From the NCBI GenBank assembly GCA_052244495.1, contig JBQPXH010000012.1: DNA of 64,000 bases, one strand, 5' to 3'. Below the pieces are notes generated by a model, which searched no databases, was not told where the DNA came from, and saw only the letters and a list, made by a program, of their open reading frames with translations. This document shows positions 22,518 through 32,446 of this stretch, in pieces. The DNA is from Cereibacter_A sp052244495. GTDB lineage: Bacteria; Pseudomonadota; Alphaproteobacteria; Rhodobacterales; Rhodobacteraceae. Each line of letters opens with the position of its first letter. Within the stretch, counting starts at the first letter, position 1. A program made the translations under genes and the position numbers.

Positions 22518-24677
22518 TCAGCTCCGGCTGACCTGCGGCGTCCGTTCGGCCTTCACCTGCAGCCGGCGGGCGTGGAGCACCGGCTCCGTGTAGCCCGATG
22601 GCTGCTCACGTCCCTTGAAGACGAGGTCGCAGGCTGCCTGGAAGGCCGCGCCATCGAAGTCCGGCGCCATCGGGCGGTAGGCCGGGTCCTCGGCATTCTG
22701 CTGGTCCACCACCGCTGCCATCTTCTTCAGCGCGGTCATCACCTGCTCCTCGGAGACGACGCCGTGGTGCAGCCAGTTGACCAGCGCCTGGCTCGAGATC
22801 CGGCAGGTGGCGCGATCCTCCATCAGGCCCACGTCGTTGATGTCCGGCACCTTCGAGCATCCGACGCCCTGATCGACCCAGCGCACGACATAGCCGAGGA
22901 TGCCCTGGGCGTTGTTCTCGATCTCCTGGCGAAGCTCGGCATCCGACCAGTTCACCCCCTCGGCCACCGGCAGGGTCAGCAGGTCGGCGAGGCTGCCACG
23001 CGGTCCGCCGGCCGCGATCTCTTCCTGGCGGGCCTTGACGTCCACCTGATGGTAATGCGTGGCGTGAAGCGTCGCCGCCGTGGGCGAAGGCACCCAGGCG
23101 CAGTTCGCTCCCGCCCGGGGATGGGCGATCTTGGTGGCCAGCATCTCGGCCATCCGGTCGGGCATGGCCCACATGCCCTTGCCGATCTGCGCCCGGCCGC
23201 GCAGCCCGCAGGCAAGGCCGATGTCCACGTTCCGGTCCTCGTAGGAGGCGATCCAGCGCGACGCCTTCATGTCGCCCTTCTTGACCATCGGCCCGGCTTC
23301 CATGCCGGTGACGATCTCGTCGCCGGTGCGGTCGAGGAAGCCCGTGTTGATGAAGGCCACCCGATGCCTTGCGGCCCGAATGCACTCCTTGAGGTTGACC
23401 GAGGTGCGCCGCTCCTCGTCCATGATGCCGAGCTTGACCGTGTTGCGCGGCAGGCCGAGCGCCGCCTCGACGCGGGTGAAGATCTCGTCGGCGAAAGCCA
23501 CCTCTTCGGGCCCGTGCATCTTCGGCTTCACGACATAGATCGAACCGGCGACCGAATTGCGGGGCCCCTCCGTCTTCTGCAGGTCGTGCATGGCGCAGAG
23601 CGTGGTCGCGAAGGCATCGAGCATGCCCTCGAAGATCTCGGCGCCCTCGGCATCCAGAACCGCGGGCGTGGTCATCAGGTGCCCCACGTTGCGCACCAGC
23701 ATCAGCGCGCGCCCCTTCAGGGTCAGGGTGCCGCCGTCGGGCGAAGAGAACTCGAGGTCTGGCGCCAGCTCGCGCACGAACATGCGCCCGGATTTCGAGA
23801 TCGCCTCGCGCAGGTCGCCGCGCATCAGCCCCAGCCAGTTGGCATAGGCCAGCGCCTTGTCCTCGCCATCCACGGCCGCGATCGAATCCTCGCAATCCAT
23901 GATCGCAGACAGCGCGGCCTCCATCCGGATGTCGGCCACGCCCGCCCGGTCGGTCGCGCCGATCCGGTGGGCGCCGTCGATCTCCAGGATCACGTGCAGC
24001 CCGTTGTTCCTCAGCAGGATCCCGGAAGGCGCATCCTGGGTCCCCGTGTAACCTGCGAACTGAGCCGGATCCTTCAGCGCCGGCACGAGCGCGCCGCCTT
24101 CGACGTTGTATCGCTCCACCGCCGCATGGCTTCCTTCGGCGAGCGGCGCCACCTCGTCCAGGAACCTGCGCCCCCAGGCGATGACGCGGGTCCCACGCTC
24201 CGCGTCGAAGCTGCCGTCGGGCGGCAGGTCGCCAAGCGCATCGGTTCCGTAGAGCGCGTCATAGAGCGATCCCCAGCGCGCATTGGCGGCGTTCAGCGCG
24301 TAGCGCGCGTTCATCACCGGCACGACGAGTTGCGGCCCGGCGACCTCGGCAATCTCGGGATCGACGCCGGTCGTCTCGATCATGAAATCCGGCCCCTCTG
24401 GCAGGAGATAGCCGATCTCGCGCAGGAAGCTCATGTAGTCGTCGGGGCTGGCTTTCCGGCCGCGGTGCTCGCGGTGCCAGTCGTCGATCTGCGCCTGCAA
24501 GCCCGCGCGCCGATCAAGCAGCTCGCGGTTGCGGGGTCCGAGTTCGGCCGTCATCCGGGCCAGTTCGCCCCAGAAGACCTCTTCGCTGACGCCCGTGCCC
24601 GGGAGAGCCTCGCGCGTGACGAATTCGGCGAGACGAACGTCGACCTGCAACCCCTGCTTCTCGATCCGATCGGTCAA
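22518..24677 (-). CDS. glcB: Malate synthase G
   Basis: Condenses glyoxylate with acetyl-CoA to malate. The TTG at 24677 gives 719 residues, the normal length, and has GGGAG seven bases upstream; no better ATG exists (the frame opens at 24734). Signatures include RGTRVIAWGRRFLDE, IMDCEDSIAAVDGEDKA and KPKMHGPEEVAFADEIFTRV. A cysteine important for the family lies in the late segment. Upstream are two adjacent dyads at 24730-24762, likely operators. Confidence 0.95.
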   Translation of the reverse strand: MTDRIEKQGLQVDVRLAEFVTREALPGTGVSEEVFWGELARMTAELGPRNRELLDRRAGLQAQIDDWHREHRGRKASPDDYMSFLREIGYLLPEGPDFMIETTGVDPEIAEVAGPQLVVPVMNARYALNAANARWGSLYDALYGTDALGDLPPDGSFDAERGTRVIAWGRRFLDEVAPLAEGSHAAVERYNVEGGALVPALKDPAQFAGYTGTQDAPSGILLRNNGLHVILEIDGAHRIGATDRAGVADIRMEAALSAIMDCEDSIAAVDGEDKALAYANWLGLMRGDLREAISKSGRMFVRELAPDLEFSSPDGGTLTLKGRALMLVRNVGHLMTTPAVLDAEGAEIFEGMLDAFATTLCAMHDLQKTEGPRNSVAGSIYVVKPKMHGPEEVAFADEIFTRVEAALGLPRNTVKLGIMDEERRTSVNLKECIRAARHRVAFINTGFLDRTGDEIVTGMEAGPMVKKGDMKASRWIASYEDRNVDIGLACGLRGRAQIGKGMWAMPDRMAEMLATKIAHPRAGANCAWVPSPTAATLHATHYHQVDVKARQEEIAAGGPRGSLADLLTLPVAEGVNWSDAELRQEIENNAQGILGYVVRWVDQGVGCSKVPDINDVGLMEDRATCRISSQALVNWLHHGVVSEEQVMTALKKMAAVVDQQNAEDPAYRPMAPDFDGAAFQAACDLVFKGREQPSGYTEPVLHARRLQVKAERTPQVSRS

Positions 24678-25061
24678 GGCACCACTCCCGCTGAGGACAA
24701 TCTGTCGCAGCAATACGAAGAAATGCGGCAACATTCAATGTTCTGGTCAGCAAAGATGACCAATCCCTCTCGCGGTGGCTGCAAAAGACGGGATCGCTAT
24801 GGCGCGCGCAGCGGCGGTCGCCGGCATCTCGGGCAGCCCATGACGTCCTTGCCAGATCACGGATGACCGCTTCCTGCCCGAGCAGGCCCGGCTGAGCGGA
24901 TGCGCGGCCTTCCGGGCGCGCCGGCACGCCGCAGCCCAGGTCGGGGCGCTGTCACCTTCCTGAAACCGGACGGGATCATCATCCTGCGACCTTGCCGATC
25001 CTGTGCGGCGGGCCTTGCACGCGGCGTGGCGCGGACTAGGCTGAAGGTCCAGGAGAAGATC
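24678..25061. other. Divergent glcB-pepN intergenic region
   Basis: No gene is supported in these 384 bases. The half near glcB is AT-richer and carries the two dyads listed separately; the half near pepN is GC-rich, with no clear promoter seen. Confidence 0.4.
24730..24762. promoter_or_regulatory. Two adjacent dyads upstream of glcB
   Basis: AACATT-C-AATGTT at 24730-24742 and TGGTCA-N7-TGACCA at 24744-24762 are both perfect, one base apart, and lie 53-85 bases before the glcB start. The second has half-sites like those bound by GntR/FadR-type dimers but with a wider spacer. Operator role is inference. Confidence 0.5.
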
Positions 25062-27617
25062 ATGACCGAAATGCCGATCCGCCTCGCCGATTACCTTCCC
25101 CCCAGCCATCTCGTCGATGCCGTCACCCTTACCTTCCGCCTGACTCCCGGGCAGACACGCGTGCTGTCCGAGATCCGCTTCCGGCCGAACCCGGCCCGGC
25201 CGGGCCCTCAGGACCTGCGGCTGGACGGCGAGGGGCTGACGCTTGTCGAAGCGCGCATCGACGGAGTGGCCGTGACGGCGCAGCCGGATGCGACCGGGCT
25301 GAGCCTGCCGGCCCGGATCCTGCCCAACGGCCCCTTCACCTTCGCGGCGGAAGTGGAGATCGACCCGGCCGCCAATACGGCGCTTGAGGGGCTCTACATG
25401 TCGAATGGCATGTATTGCACCCAGTGCGAGGCGGAAGGCTTCCGCAAGATCACCTTCTATCCGGACCGGCCCGACGTGATGGCCCCGTTCCGCGTGCGCA
25501 TCGAAAGCGACCTGCCGGTGCTGCTGTCGAACGGCAACGAGATTGCCTCCGGGCCCGGCTGGGCCGAATGGCACGATCCCTGGCCGAAGCCCTCGTATCT
25601 TTTCGCGCTGGTGGCGGGCGACCTCGTGGCGCACAGCTCGGGCTTCACCACGAAGTCGGGCCGGGACGTCGCGCTGAACATCTGGGTGCGCCCGGGCGAC
25701 GAGGCCCGCTGCGCCTATGCGATGGACAGCCTGATCCGCTCGATGCGCTGGGACGAGGAGACCTATGGCCGCGAATACGACCTCGACGTGTTCAACATCG
25801 TTGCCGTGGACGACTTCAACATGGGCGCGATGGAGAACAAGGGGCTGAACATCTTCAACTCGAAGTATGTGCTGGCCCTGCCCGAGACCGCGACCGACGA
25901 CGACTTCGCCCGGATCGAGGCGATCATCGCGCATGAATACTTCCACAACTGGACCGGCAACCGGATCACCTGCCGCGACTGGTTCCAGCTCTGCCTGAAG
26001 GAGGGGCTGACGGTCTTCCGCGACCAGCAGTTCAGCTCGGACATGCGGTCGGCCGCGGTGAAGCGGATCGAGGACGTGCTGACGCTGCGCGCCCGGCAGT
26101 TCCGCGAGGATAACGGGCCGCTGGCCCATCCCGTCCGCCCCGAGGAATACATCGAGATCAACAACTTCTACACCGCGACCGTCTACGAGAAGGGCGCCGA
26201 GGTGATCGGCATGCTCAAGCGTCTCGTCGGCGACGAGGGCTATGCCCGCGCGCTCGACCTCTATTTCCAGCGGCACGACGGAGAGGCGGCCACCATCGAG
26301 GACTGGCTGAAGGTCTTCGAGGACGCGACGGGCCGCGACCTCTCGCAGTTCAAGCTCTGGTATTCCGAGGCCGGCACGCCTCGCCTGAAGGTCAGCGACC
26401 GTTTCGAGGACGGGCGCTACACGCTCGAGGTCGAGCAGATGAACCCGCCGACGCCCGGCCAGCCCGTCAAGCGGCCGAAGGTCATCCCGATCGCGGTGGG
26501 GCTGCTGAACCCCAACGGCGACGAGGTGGTGCCGACGACCGTCCTCGAGATGACCGAGCCGCGGCAGAGCTTCAGCTTCGACGGGCTGGCGAGCCGGCCG
26601 GTGCCCTCCATCCTGCGCGGCTTCTCGGCCCCCGTGGTGCTCGAGCGCGAGACCTCGCCCGAGGAACGCGCCTTCCTGCTCGCCCATGACACGGATCCGT
26701 TCAACAAGTGGGAGGCGGGCCGCGCACTGGCCAAGGACGTGCTGGCGCGGATGGTGACGGAAGGGGCACAGCCCGGGCCGGACTGGCTGGATGCGCTGGC
26801 CCGGGTGGCGGTGGACGACGCGCTCGACCCCGCGTTCCGTGCGCTGGCCCTCCGCCTGCCGGGCGAGGACGACATGGCCCAGACGCTGCATGCCGCGGGT
26901 CACGTTCCCGACCCCGCGCGCATTCATGCCGCGCGCGAACGGATGGCGACGGCGCTGGCCGAGCGGCTCGAGCCGCTGCTCGGCCCGCTCATCGAGGCGC
27001 TGGCAGAGCCCGGTCCCTTCTCGCCCGAGGCGCGGGCCGCGGGGCGGCGCGCCCTGAGGCTGGCCGCGCTTGCGCTCGTCACCCGCCGCGATGGCGGCGC
27101 GCAGGCCGAGGCCGCCTTCCGCGCCGCGAACAACATGACGGAGGAGGTGGGCGCCCTCGGCTGCCTCCTCGAGATCGGGCGCGGACAGGAGGAACTCGGC
27201 CTTTTCGAGACGCGCTGGGGACGCGACCGGCTGGTGATGGACAAGTGGTTCTCGATGCAGATCCTGCATGCCGCGCCGGAGCAGACCGCGGCGACCGTCG
27301 AGCGGCTGACGGCACATCCGGCCTTCGACTGGAAGAACCCCAACCGCTTCCGCTCGGTCATCGGGGCGCTGTCGGCGAACCACGCGGGCTTCCACCATGT
27401 CTCGGGCGCGGGATACCGGCTGCTGGCCGACTGGCTGATCCGGCTCGATCCGCTCAATCCGCAAACGGCCGCGCGCATGTCGACCGCCTTCGAGACCTGG
27501 GCGCGCTATGACGTCGACCGGCAGACCATGATCCTGACCGAGCTCGACCGGATCCTTGGGACCGGCGGCCTGAGCCGTGATCTAGGCGAGATGGCAGGGC
27601 GGATGAGGCACGGATGA
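25062..27617 (+). CDS. pepN: Aminopeptidase N (M1 family)
   Basis: A zinc aminopeptidase of broad specificity. In 851 residues it shows the exopeptidase motif GAMENKGLN, the zinc motif H291-E-Y-F-H295 and third ligand E314 (KEGLTVFRD), followed by the N-terminal-amine-binding region and the long helical C-terminal domain of the bacterial PepN type. ATG at 25062 follows GGAGAAG. Cytoplasmic; no signal peptide. Confidence 0.95.
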   Translation: MTEMPIRLADYLPPSHLVDAVTLTFRLTPGQTRVLSEIRFRPNPARPGPQDLRLDGEGLTLVEARIDGVAVTAQPDATGLSLPARILPNGPFTFAAEVEIDPAANTALEGLYMSNGMYCTQCEAEGFRKITFYPDRPDVMAPFRVRIESDLPVLLSNGNEIASGPGWAEWHDPWPKPSYLFALVAGDLVAHSSGFTTKSGRDVALNIWVRPGDEARCAYAMDSLIRSMRWDEETYGREYDLDVFNIVAVDDFNMGAMENKGLNIFNSKYVLALPETATDDDFARIEAIIAHEYFHNWTGNRITCRDWFQLCLKEGLTVFRDQQFSSDMRSAAVKRIEDVLTLRARQFREDNGPLAHPVRPEEYIEINNFYTATVYEKGAEVIGMLKRLVGDEGYARALDLYFQRHDGEAATIEDWLKVFEDATGRDLSQFKLWYSEAGTPRLKVSDRFEDGRYTLEVEQMNPPTPGQPVKRPKVIPIAVGLLNPNGDEVVPTTVLEMTEPRQSFSFDGLASRPVPSILRGFSAPVVLERETSPEERAFLLAHDTDPFNKWEAGRALAKDVLARMVTEGAQPGPDWLDALARVAVDDALDPAFRALALRLPGEDDMAQTLHAAGHVPDPARIHAARERMATALAERLEPLLGPLIEALAEPGPFSPEARAAGRRALRLAALALVTRRDGGAQAEAAFRAANNMTEEVGALGCLLEIGRGQEELGLFETRWGRDRLVMDKWFSMQILHAAPEQTAATVERLTAHPAFDWKNPNRFRSVIGALSANHAGFHHVSGAGYRLLADWLIRLDPLNPQTAARMSTAFETWARYDVDRQTMILTELDRILGTGGLSRDLGEMAGRMRHG

Positions 27618-27748
27618 GGGAGGGGAACCTTGGGCCGAAACGGGCGTTCTGACAGGCGGATGACCGCCGAGAGCGAAGGGATGCGAAGGCCGGCGCTTGC
27701 CGACGGAACGGACCCTGCCTCATGTCACGCGAGAGCTGGAGGCCCGTG

Positions 27749-28633
27749 ATGTCGCGCATGATGCAGTCCCGAATCGATCCCCTCATCGAGGAACGCGCGC
27801 CGTGGCTTTTCTCGGGCAGGCCGCATCACGAACTGTCGCGGAGGGTGCTGACCCGCGTTCTGGGCTACCACAAGACTGTCGAGATCGGCGAGCGGCTGCA
27901 GGACGACGCCACGCCCGACATCATGCGCCGCGTGGCCGAGATGATCGCCCGCGACGTCGAGGCGACGGGCCTCGAGAACCTGCCGCGCAACGGGCCGGCG
28001 CTCGTCGTCTGCAATCATCCGACCGGCATCGCTGACGGGGTGATCCTGCACCATGTCCTCGCGCCGCTGCGGCCCGACCTTTTCTTCTACGCCAACCGCG
28101 ACATCCTGCGGGTGCTGCCGCAGATGGAAAACCTGATCTGCCCGGTGGAGTGGCGGCAGGAGAAGCGGAGCCACCAGAAGACGCGCGAGACAATGGACTA
28201 CACCCGTCGTGCCATCGAGGCGGGGCGGCTCGGGGTGATCTTCCCCTCGGGGCGGCTGGCCAAGCGGACGGGGCTGAAGCTGATGGAGCGGCCCTGGATG
28301 GCCTCGGCCGCCATGATCGCGCGCAAGTTCGACCTGCCGGTGGTGCCGGTGAACATCCGCGCACGCAACTCGACGCTGTTCTACCTCTTCGACCTGATCC
28401 ATCCGACGCTGCGCGACATCACGCTTTTCCACGAGGTGCTGAACAAGCACCGCCAGCCGTTCCGCATCACGATGGGCCGGCCCATCCCGGCCGAGCGGCT
28501 GCCCTCGAAATCCGAGGAGGGCATCGAGATGCTGCGCGAGGCGACGCTTGCGCTCGGCGGCCAGTATTCGCCGGCAGTGAGCATCCTGCAGATGACGAGC
28601 CTGCGCGGAGCGCTCCGCTACGCACGGGGATAG
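27749..28633 (+). CDS. Lysophospholipid acyltransferase family protein (PlsC-like)
   Basis: 294 residues from the ATG at 27749, which has GGAGG six bases upstream; an ATG at 27722 lacks one. The catalytic block CNHPTGIADG has five residues between His and Asp, the variant seen in the NHPFG-type acyltransferases rather than the HX4D of PlsC. Downstream LGVIFPSGRLAKR matches the glycerol-phosphate-binding FPEG-like block, and LPVVPVNIRA the final block. Substrate not determinable; glycerophospholipid or ornithine-lipid acylation are both possible. Confidence 0.8.
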   Translation: MSRMMQSRIDPLIEERAPWLFSGRPHHELSRRVLTRVLGYHKTVEIGERLQDDATPDIMRRVAEMIARDVEATGLENLPRNGPALVVCNHPTGIADGVILHHVLAPLRPDLFFYANRDILRVLPQMENLICPVEWRQEKRSHQKTRETMDYTRRAIEAGRLGVIFPSGRLAKRTGLKLMERPWMASAAMIARKFDLPVVPVNIRARNSTLFYLFDLIHPTLRDITLFHEVLNKHRQPFRITMGRPIPAERLPSKSEEGIEMLREATLALGGQYSPAVSILQMTSLRGALRYARG

Positions 28634-28817
28634 GAGCCCGGCCTTTCGACAGACAGCCTGAGCGACGCCACGCAGTTGCGATCCGCACGAGGATGAGAGC
28701 GCCGGCGGCCGTGCCCCCGGCGGGCTGCTCGCGTCTTTCTTGTCGCGGCTGTGGTCGCTCGCGCGCCATGGAGGCGGCTCTTGCGCCGGCATGCGGGATG
28801 GCGTTCAACTCGGCGCC

Positions 28818-29921
28818 ATGACCGGACCTCGTTACACCCCGCTCGTCACGAGCCTGCCCGCCACCGTTCCCTTCGTCGGCCCGGAAACGCAGGAGCGCGC
28901 GCGCGGCCGTCCGTTCCGTGCACGCCTCGGCGCCAATGAGAGCCTCTTCGGTCCTTCGCCCCGGGCGGTGGCCGCCATGACGCTCGCCGCGTCCGACGTG
29001 TGGATGTATGGCGACCCCGAGATCCACGAACTCCGCCATGCGATTGCCGCCCATCACGGCGTGGCGCCGGATCAGGTGACGGTGGGCGAGGGGATCGACG
29101 GGCTGCTGGGTCTGCTCGTCCGGCTGCTCGTGACGGAAGGCGATCCCGTGGTGACCTCGGAGGGCGCCTATCCGACCTTTGCCTTTCACGTCTCAGGCTT
29201 CGGTGGCGCGCTCCACAAGGTGCCCTACGGCGGCGATCATGAGGATCCCGAGGCGCTGGTGGCGCGGGCACGGGAGGTCGGGGCGAAGATCCTCTACATC
29301 GCCAATCCGGACAATCCGATGGGCTCGCACCACCCGGCCGCCACGATCCGGGCGATGATCGAGGCGATGCCGGACGGGACGCTGCTCGCGCTCGACGAGG
29401 CCTATGTGGAACTCGCCCCCGACGGCACCGAGGCCGAGATCGACCCGGAGGATCCGCGCGTGATCCGCTTCCGCACCTTCTCGAAAGGCTATGGCATGGC
29501 GGGCCTGCGGGTGGGATATGCCATCGGTGCGCGCGGTCTGATTGCGGCCTTTGACCGTGTGCGCAACCATTTCGGCGTGGGACGCATCGCGCAGGCCGGT
29601 GCCCTTGCCGCGCTCGAGGATCAGGACTGGCTGGCGCAGGTGCGTGCGCAGGTCGTGCTTGCCCGCGACGAGATCGCCCGGATCGCGCGCGATTGCGGGC
29701 TGAAGCCGCTGCCCTCGGCCACGAATTTCGTCACCATCGACTGCGGTCGCGACGGAACCTTCGCCCGGGCGGTGTTGAAGGAGTTGTCGGAGCGCGACAT
29801 CTTCGTGCGGATGCCCTTCGTCGCACCCCACGACCGCTGCATCCGGATCAGCTGCGGCCGCGCGGTCGACCTTGAGGCACTGGCACTCGCGCTGCCCGAG
29901 GCGCTTGCCGCAGCTGGCTGA
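28818..29921 (+). CDS. PLP-dependent aminotransferase, class I/II, HisC-like
   Basis: 367 residues with the HisC-like pattern: RLGANESLFGPSP at the N-terminus, YIANPDNPMGSHH, LALDEAYVELAPDG and the PLP lysine in TFSKGYGMAGLRVGYAIG; the phosphate-binding Arg is in RCIRISCGR. It could be histidinol-phosphate aminotransferase or one of its many relatives acting on aromatic amino acids; no histidine genes are near, so I leave the substrate open. ATG at 28818; a longer frame begins at 28740. Confidence 0.85.
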   Translation: MTGPRYTPLVTSLPATVPFVGPETQERARGRPFRARLGANESLFGPSPRAVAAMTLAASDVWMYGDPEIHELRHAIAAHHGVAPDQVTVGEGIDGLLGLLVRLLVTEGDPVVTSEGAYPTFAFHVSGFGGALHKVPYGGDHEDPEALVARAREVGAKILYIANPDNPMGSHHPAATIRAMIEAMPDGTLLALDEAYVELAPDGTEAEIDPEDPRVIRFRTFSKGYGMAGLRVGYAIGARGLIAAFDRVRNHFGVGRIAQAGALAALEDQDWLAQVRAQVVLARDEIARIARDCGLKPLPSATNFVTIDCGRDGTFARAVLKELSERDIFVRMPFVAPHDRCIRISCGRAVDLEALALALPEALAAAG

Positions 29922-29953
29922 ACCCGCTGCGGCGTCAGGCTCCGGTTGCAGGC

Positions 29954-29971
29954 CATCCCCGAGGGGGGATG
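29954..29971. terminator. Short hairpin after the aminotransferase gene
   Basis: CATCCCC at 29954-29960 pairs with GGGGATG at 29965-29971 around the tetraloop GAGG, 33 bases after the stop and between convergent genes. No T-run, so the call is tentative. Confidence 0.35.
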
Positions 29972-30092
29972 ACGCCCTTGCGTGTCGCCGGCTGCCTGCG
30001 CGGCGCAGTAGCACGTCGCGGCTCGGTCCCCTACGGTTCCCGCAAGGCAAGGCCCCTTCCGGTGGAACTGCCGGGCTGCGCTTGCATGACGC

Positions 30093-30542
30093 CTATTCGG
30101 CCGCGAGGCCGCCGCCGCGGGCAGGCCCGACCGTCGGTGCATGGCCCTGCGGTGCCTTCGCCGAAAGGGCCCGGACCCCACCCTTCACGCGGGGATTGAG
30201 CGTGGCCGCCAGTTGCGCCTGCGTGGTCGCGCGTTCGGGCCGGAAGAAGGCGGGAAGGTCGGGCGGGAGCCCCTCTTCGTCGACTTGCGACCCCGCAGAG
30301 GAGACCTCTTCGACCGACCGCCGGAAGATCAGCAGGTTCTGGTAAGTGGTCGTCTTGCCGGTGAAACCCGCGCGCTCCTCGCAGGGCAGGGTTTCGGCGC
30401 GCATGTATTCCCAGCCGTCGCGGCCGAGTTCGTTCATCACCTGCGTGAGGGAATGGGCGAACCTGTCCGAGGGCGTCTTCAGCCCCTTCACCTTCTCGCC
30501 TTTCCGCGGTGCGGGAACCACCTTGTATTCGAATCGGGTCAT
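30093..30542 (-). CDS. DUF4177 domain protein, 149 aa
   Basis: The first 75 residues fit DUF4177: MTRFEYKVVPAP, LTQVMNELGRDGWEYMRAET and NLLIFRRS. The C-terminal half is Pro/Ala/Gly-rich and probably disordered. The family's role is not known. ATG at 30542; a 226-base gap separates it from the gatB stop upstream on the same strand. Confidence 0.8.
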   Translation of the reverse strand: MTRFEYKVVPAPRKGEKVKGLKTPSDRFAHSLTQVMNELGRDGWEYMRAETLPCEERAGFTGKTTTYQNLLIFRRSVEEVSSAGSQVDEEGLPPDLPAFFRPERATTQAQLAATLNPRVKGGVRALSAKAPQGHAPTVGPARGGGLAAE

Positions 30543-30724
30543 GATCTGAAATTCTCGCTGACTATCAGGCGAGTCTAGGACAGATCACGCAGTTGCCAAG
30601 AGCCAAGGACCGGCCCTGCAGTCCACCGCGCGGCGAATGGCCGAGCGCGAAGGGAGGAGTGGCTGGCACCCCTTCCGGCTGAAAGGTCAATCCTGCGCCG
30701 AAAGGCGAGGTGTTTCGGTCAAGA

Positions 30725-30763
30725 ACGGGCAGTGCGGAGCATCTCGTGCACCGCACTGCCCGT
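30725..30763 (-). terminator. gatB terminator hairpin
   Basis: ACGGGCAGTGCGG at 30725-30737 pairs perfectly over 13 bases with CCGCACTGCCCGT at 30751-30763, starting five bases after the gatB stop; a short T-containing tail (TTCTTG) follows in the direction of transcription. Confidence 0.7.
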
Positions 30764-30768
30764 GTGGA

Positions 30769-32280
30769 TCAAAGGCCCAGCTTGCGCGCCACGATCTCGT
30801 TCACGGCGGCCGGATTGGCCTTGCCGCCGGAGGCCTTGATCACCTGTCCCACAAACCAGCCGGCGAGCTTCGGGTTGGCCTTGGCCTTCTCGACCTGCGC
30901 AGGGTTGGCCGCGATGATCTCGTCGACGGCCGCCTCGATGGCGCCGGTGTCGGTCACCTGCTTCATGCCGCGCGCGGCGGCCACTTCGGCCGGATCGCCG
31001 CCCTCGGTCCAGATGATCTCGAACAGGTCCTTGGCCATCTTGCCCGAGATCTCGCCCGAGGCCATCAGGTCCAGCACGCCGCCCAGTTGCACCGCGCTGA
31101 CGGGGGTCTCGGCGATGCCGAGCCCCTGCTTGTTCAGCCGCCCGAAGAGTTCGTTGATCACCCAGTTTGCGGCCTGCTTGCCGTCGCGACCGCGGGCGAC
31201 CTCCTCGAAATAGGCCGCGGCGTCGAGTTCGGCCGTCAGCACGTTGGCGTCGTAATCGGTCACGCCGTAATCGGCCATGAAGCGCGCCTTCTTGGCGTCC
31301 GGCAGTTCCGGCATCGAGGCGGCGATGTCGTCCACCCAGGCCTGTTCGATCTCGAGCGGCAGCAGGTCGGGATCGGGGAAGTAGCGGTAATCATGCGCCT
31401 CTTCCTTCGACCGCATCGACCGGGTTTCGCCCTTGTCGGGATCGTAGAGGCGGGTTTCCTGCACCACCTTGCCGCCATCCTCGAGGACCGCGATCTGGCG
31501 GCGCGCCTCGTAGTCGATGGCCTGCTGGATGAAGCGCATGGAGTTCATGTTCTTGATCTCGCAGCGGGTGCCGAGATGCGAGAAATCCTGCGTCGCCTGA
31601 TAGCGCTCGTAGTCGCCCGGACGGCAGACCGAGACGTTCACATCCGCGCGCAGGTTGCCGTTCTGCATGTTGCCGTCGCAGGTGCCGAGGTAGCGCAGGA
31701 TCTGGCGCAGCTTCGCGACATAGGCCGCGGCCTCCTCGGGTCCGCGAATGTCGGGGCGGCTCACGATCTCCATCAGCGCGACGCCGGTGCGGTTGAAGTC
31801 CACGAAGGACAGGTTCGGGTCCATGTCGTGGATCGACTTGCCCGCGTCCTGCTCGAGGTGGATGCGCTCGATCCGCACGAGCCGCGCGACGCCGGGGGCC
31901 ATCTCGACCAGCACCTCGCCCTCGCCCACGATGGGGTGGTAGAGCTGGCTGATCTGGTAGCCTTGCGGCAGGTCCGGGTAGAAGTAGTTCTTGCGATCGA
32001 AGGCCGAGGTCAGGTTGATCTGCGCCTTGAGGCCAAGGCCGGTGCGCACCGCCTGCGCCACGCAGAAGTCGTTGATGACCGGCAGCATCCCCGGCATCGC
32101 GCAATCCACGAAGGAGACGTTCGAGTTCGGCTCGGCCCCGAAAGTGGTCGAGGCGCCCGAGAAGAGCTTGGCATTCGACGAGACCTGGGCGTGGATCTCC
32201 ATGCCGATCACCAGCTCCCAGTCGTGTTTCGCCCCGGCGATCACCTTGGGCTTGGGGGCTTCGTAGGTCAGGTCGAGCAT
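30769..32280 (-). CDS. gatB: Asp-tRNA(Asn)/Glu-tRNA(Gln) amidotransferase subunit B
   Basis: Binds the mischarged tRNA and phosphorylates its amino acid in the GatCAB complex. 503 residues, the usual length, with the family block VIGMEIHAQVSSNAKLFSGA, the zinc and kinase core in CDGNMQNGNLRADVNVSV, and the C-terminal YqeY-like tail (KLAGWFVGQVIKASGGKANP). GatC and GatA are not in the window, so the subunits are unlinked here. ATG at 32280. Confidence 0.97.
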   Translation of the reverse strand: MLDLTYEAPKPKVIAGAKHDWELVIGMEIHAQVSSNAKLFSGASTTFGAEPNSNVSFVDCAMPGMLPVINDFCVAQAVRTGLGLKAQINLTSAFDRKNYFYPDLPQGYQISQLYHPIVGEGEVLVEMAPGVARLVRIERIHLEQDAGKSIHDMDPNLSFVDFNRTGVALMEIVSRPDIRGPEEAAAYVAKLRQILRYLGTCDGNMQNGNLRADVNVSVCRPGDYERYQATQDFSHLGTRCEIKNMNSMRFIQQAIDYEARRQIAVLEDGGKVVQETRLYDPDKGETRSMRSKEEAHDYRYFPDPDLLPLEIEQAWVDDIAASMPELPDAKKARFMADYGVTDYDANVLTAELDAAAYFEEVARGRDGKQAANWVINELFGRLNKQGLGIAETPVSAVQLGGVLDLMASGEISGKMAKDLFEIIWTEGGDPAEVAAARGMKQVTDTGAIEAAVDEIIAANPAQVEKAKANPKLAGWFVGQVIKASGGKANPAAVNEIVARKLGL

Positions 32281-32446
32281 GGGACACCTCCGGTCGATGG
32301 GCGTTTCTAGGCGGGGAACCGCCAGAGGGCAAGGGAGGGGCGGGCGGAGTCTCGCCGATATCCGCAAGGTCGGGTTGCCAGAATCCGCCGTCCGCCGGCA
32401 CAACCTCCGGGCCGCAGTGTGAGGCGGTGCAACACGAGGTTGTCGG

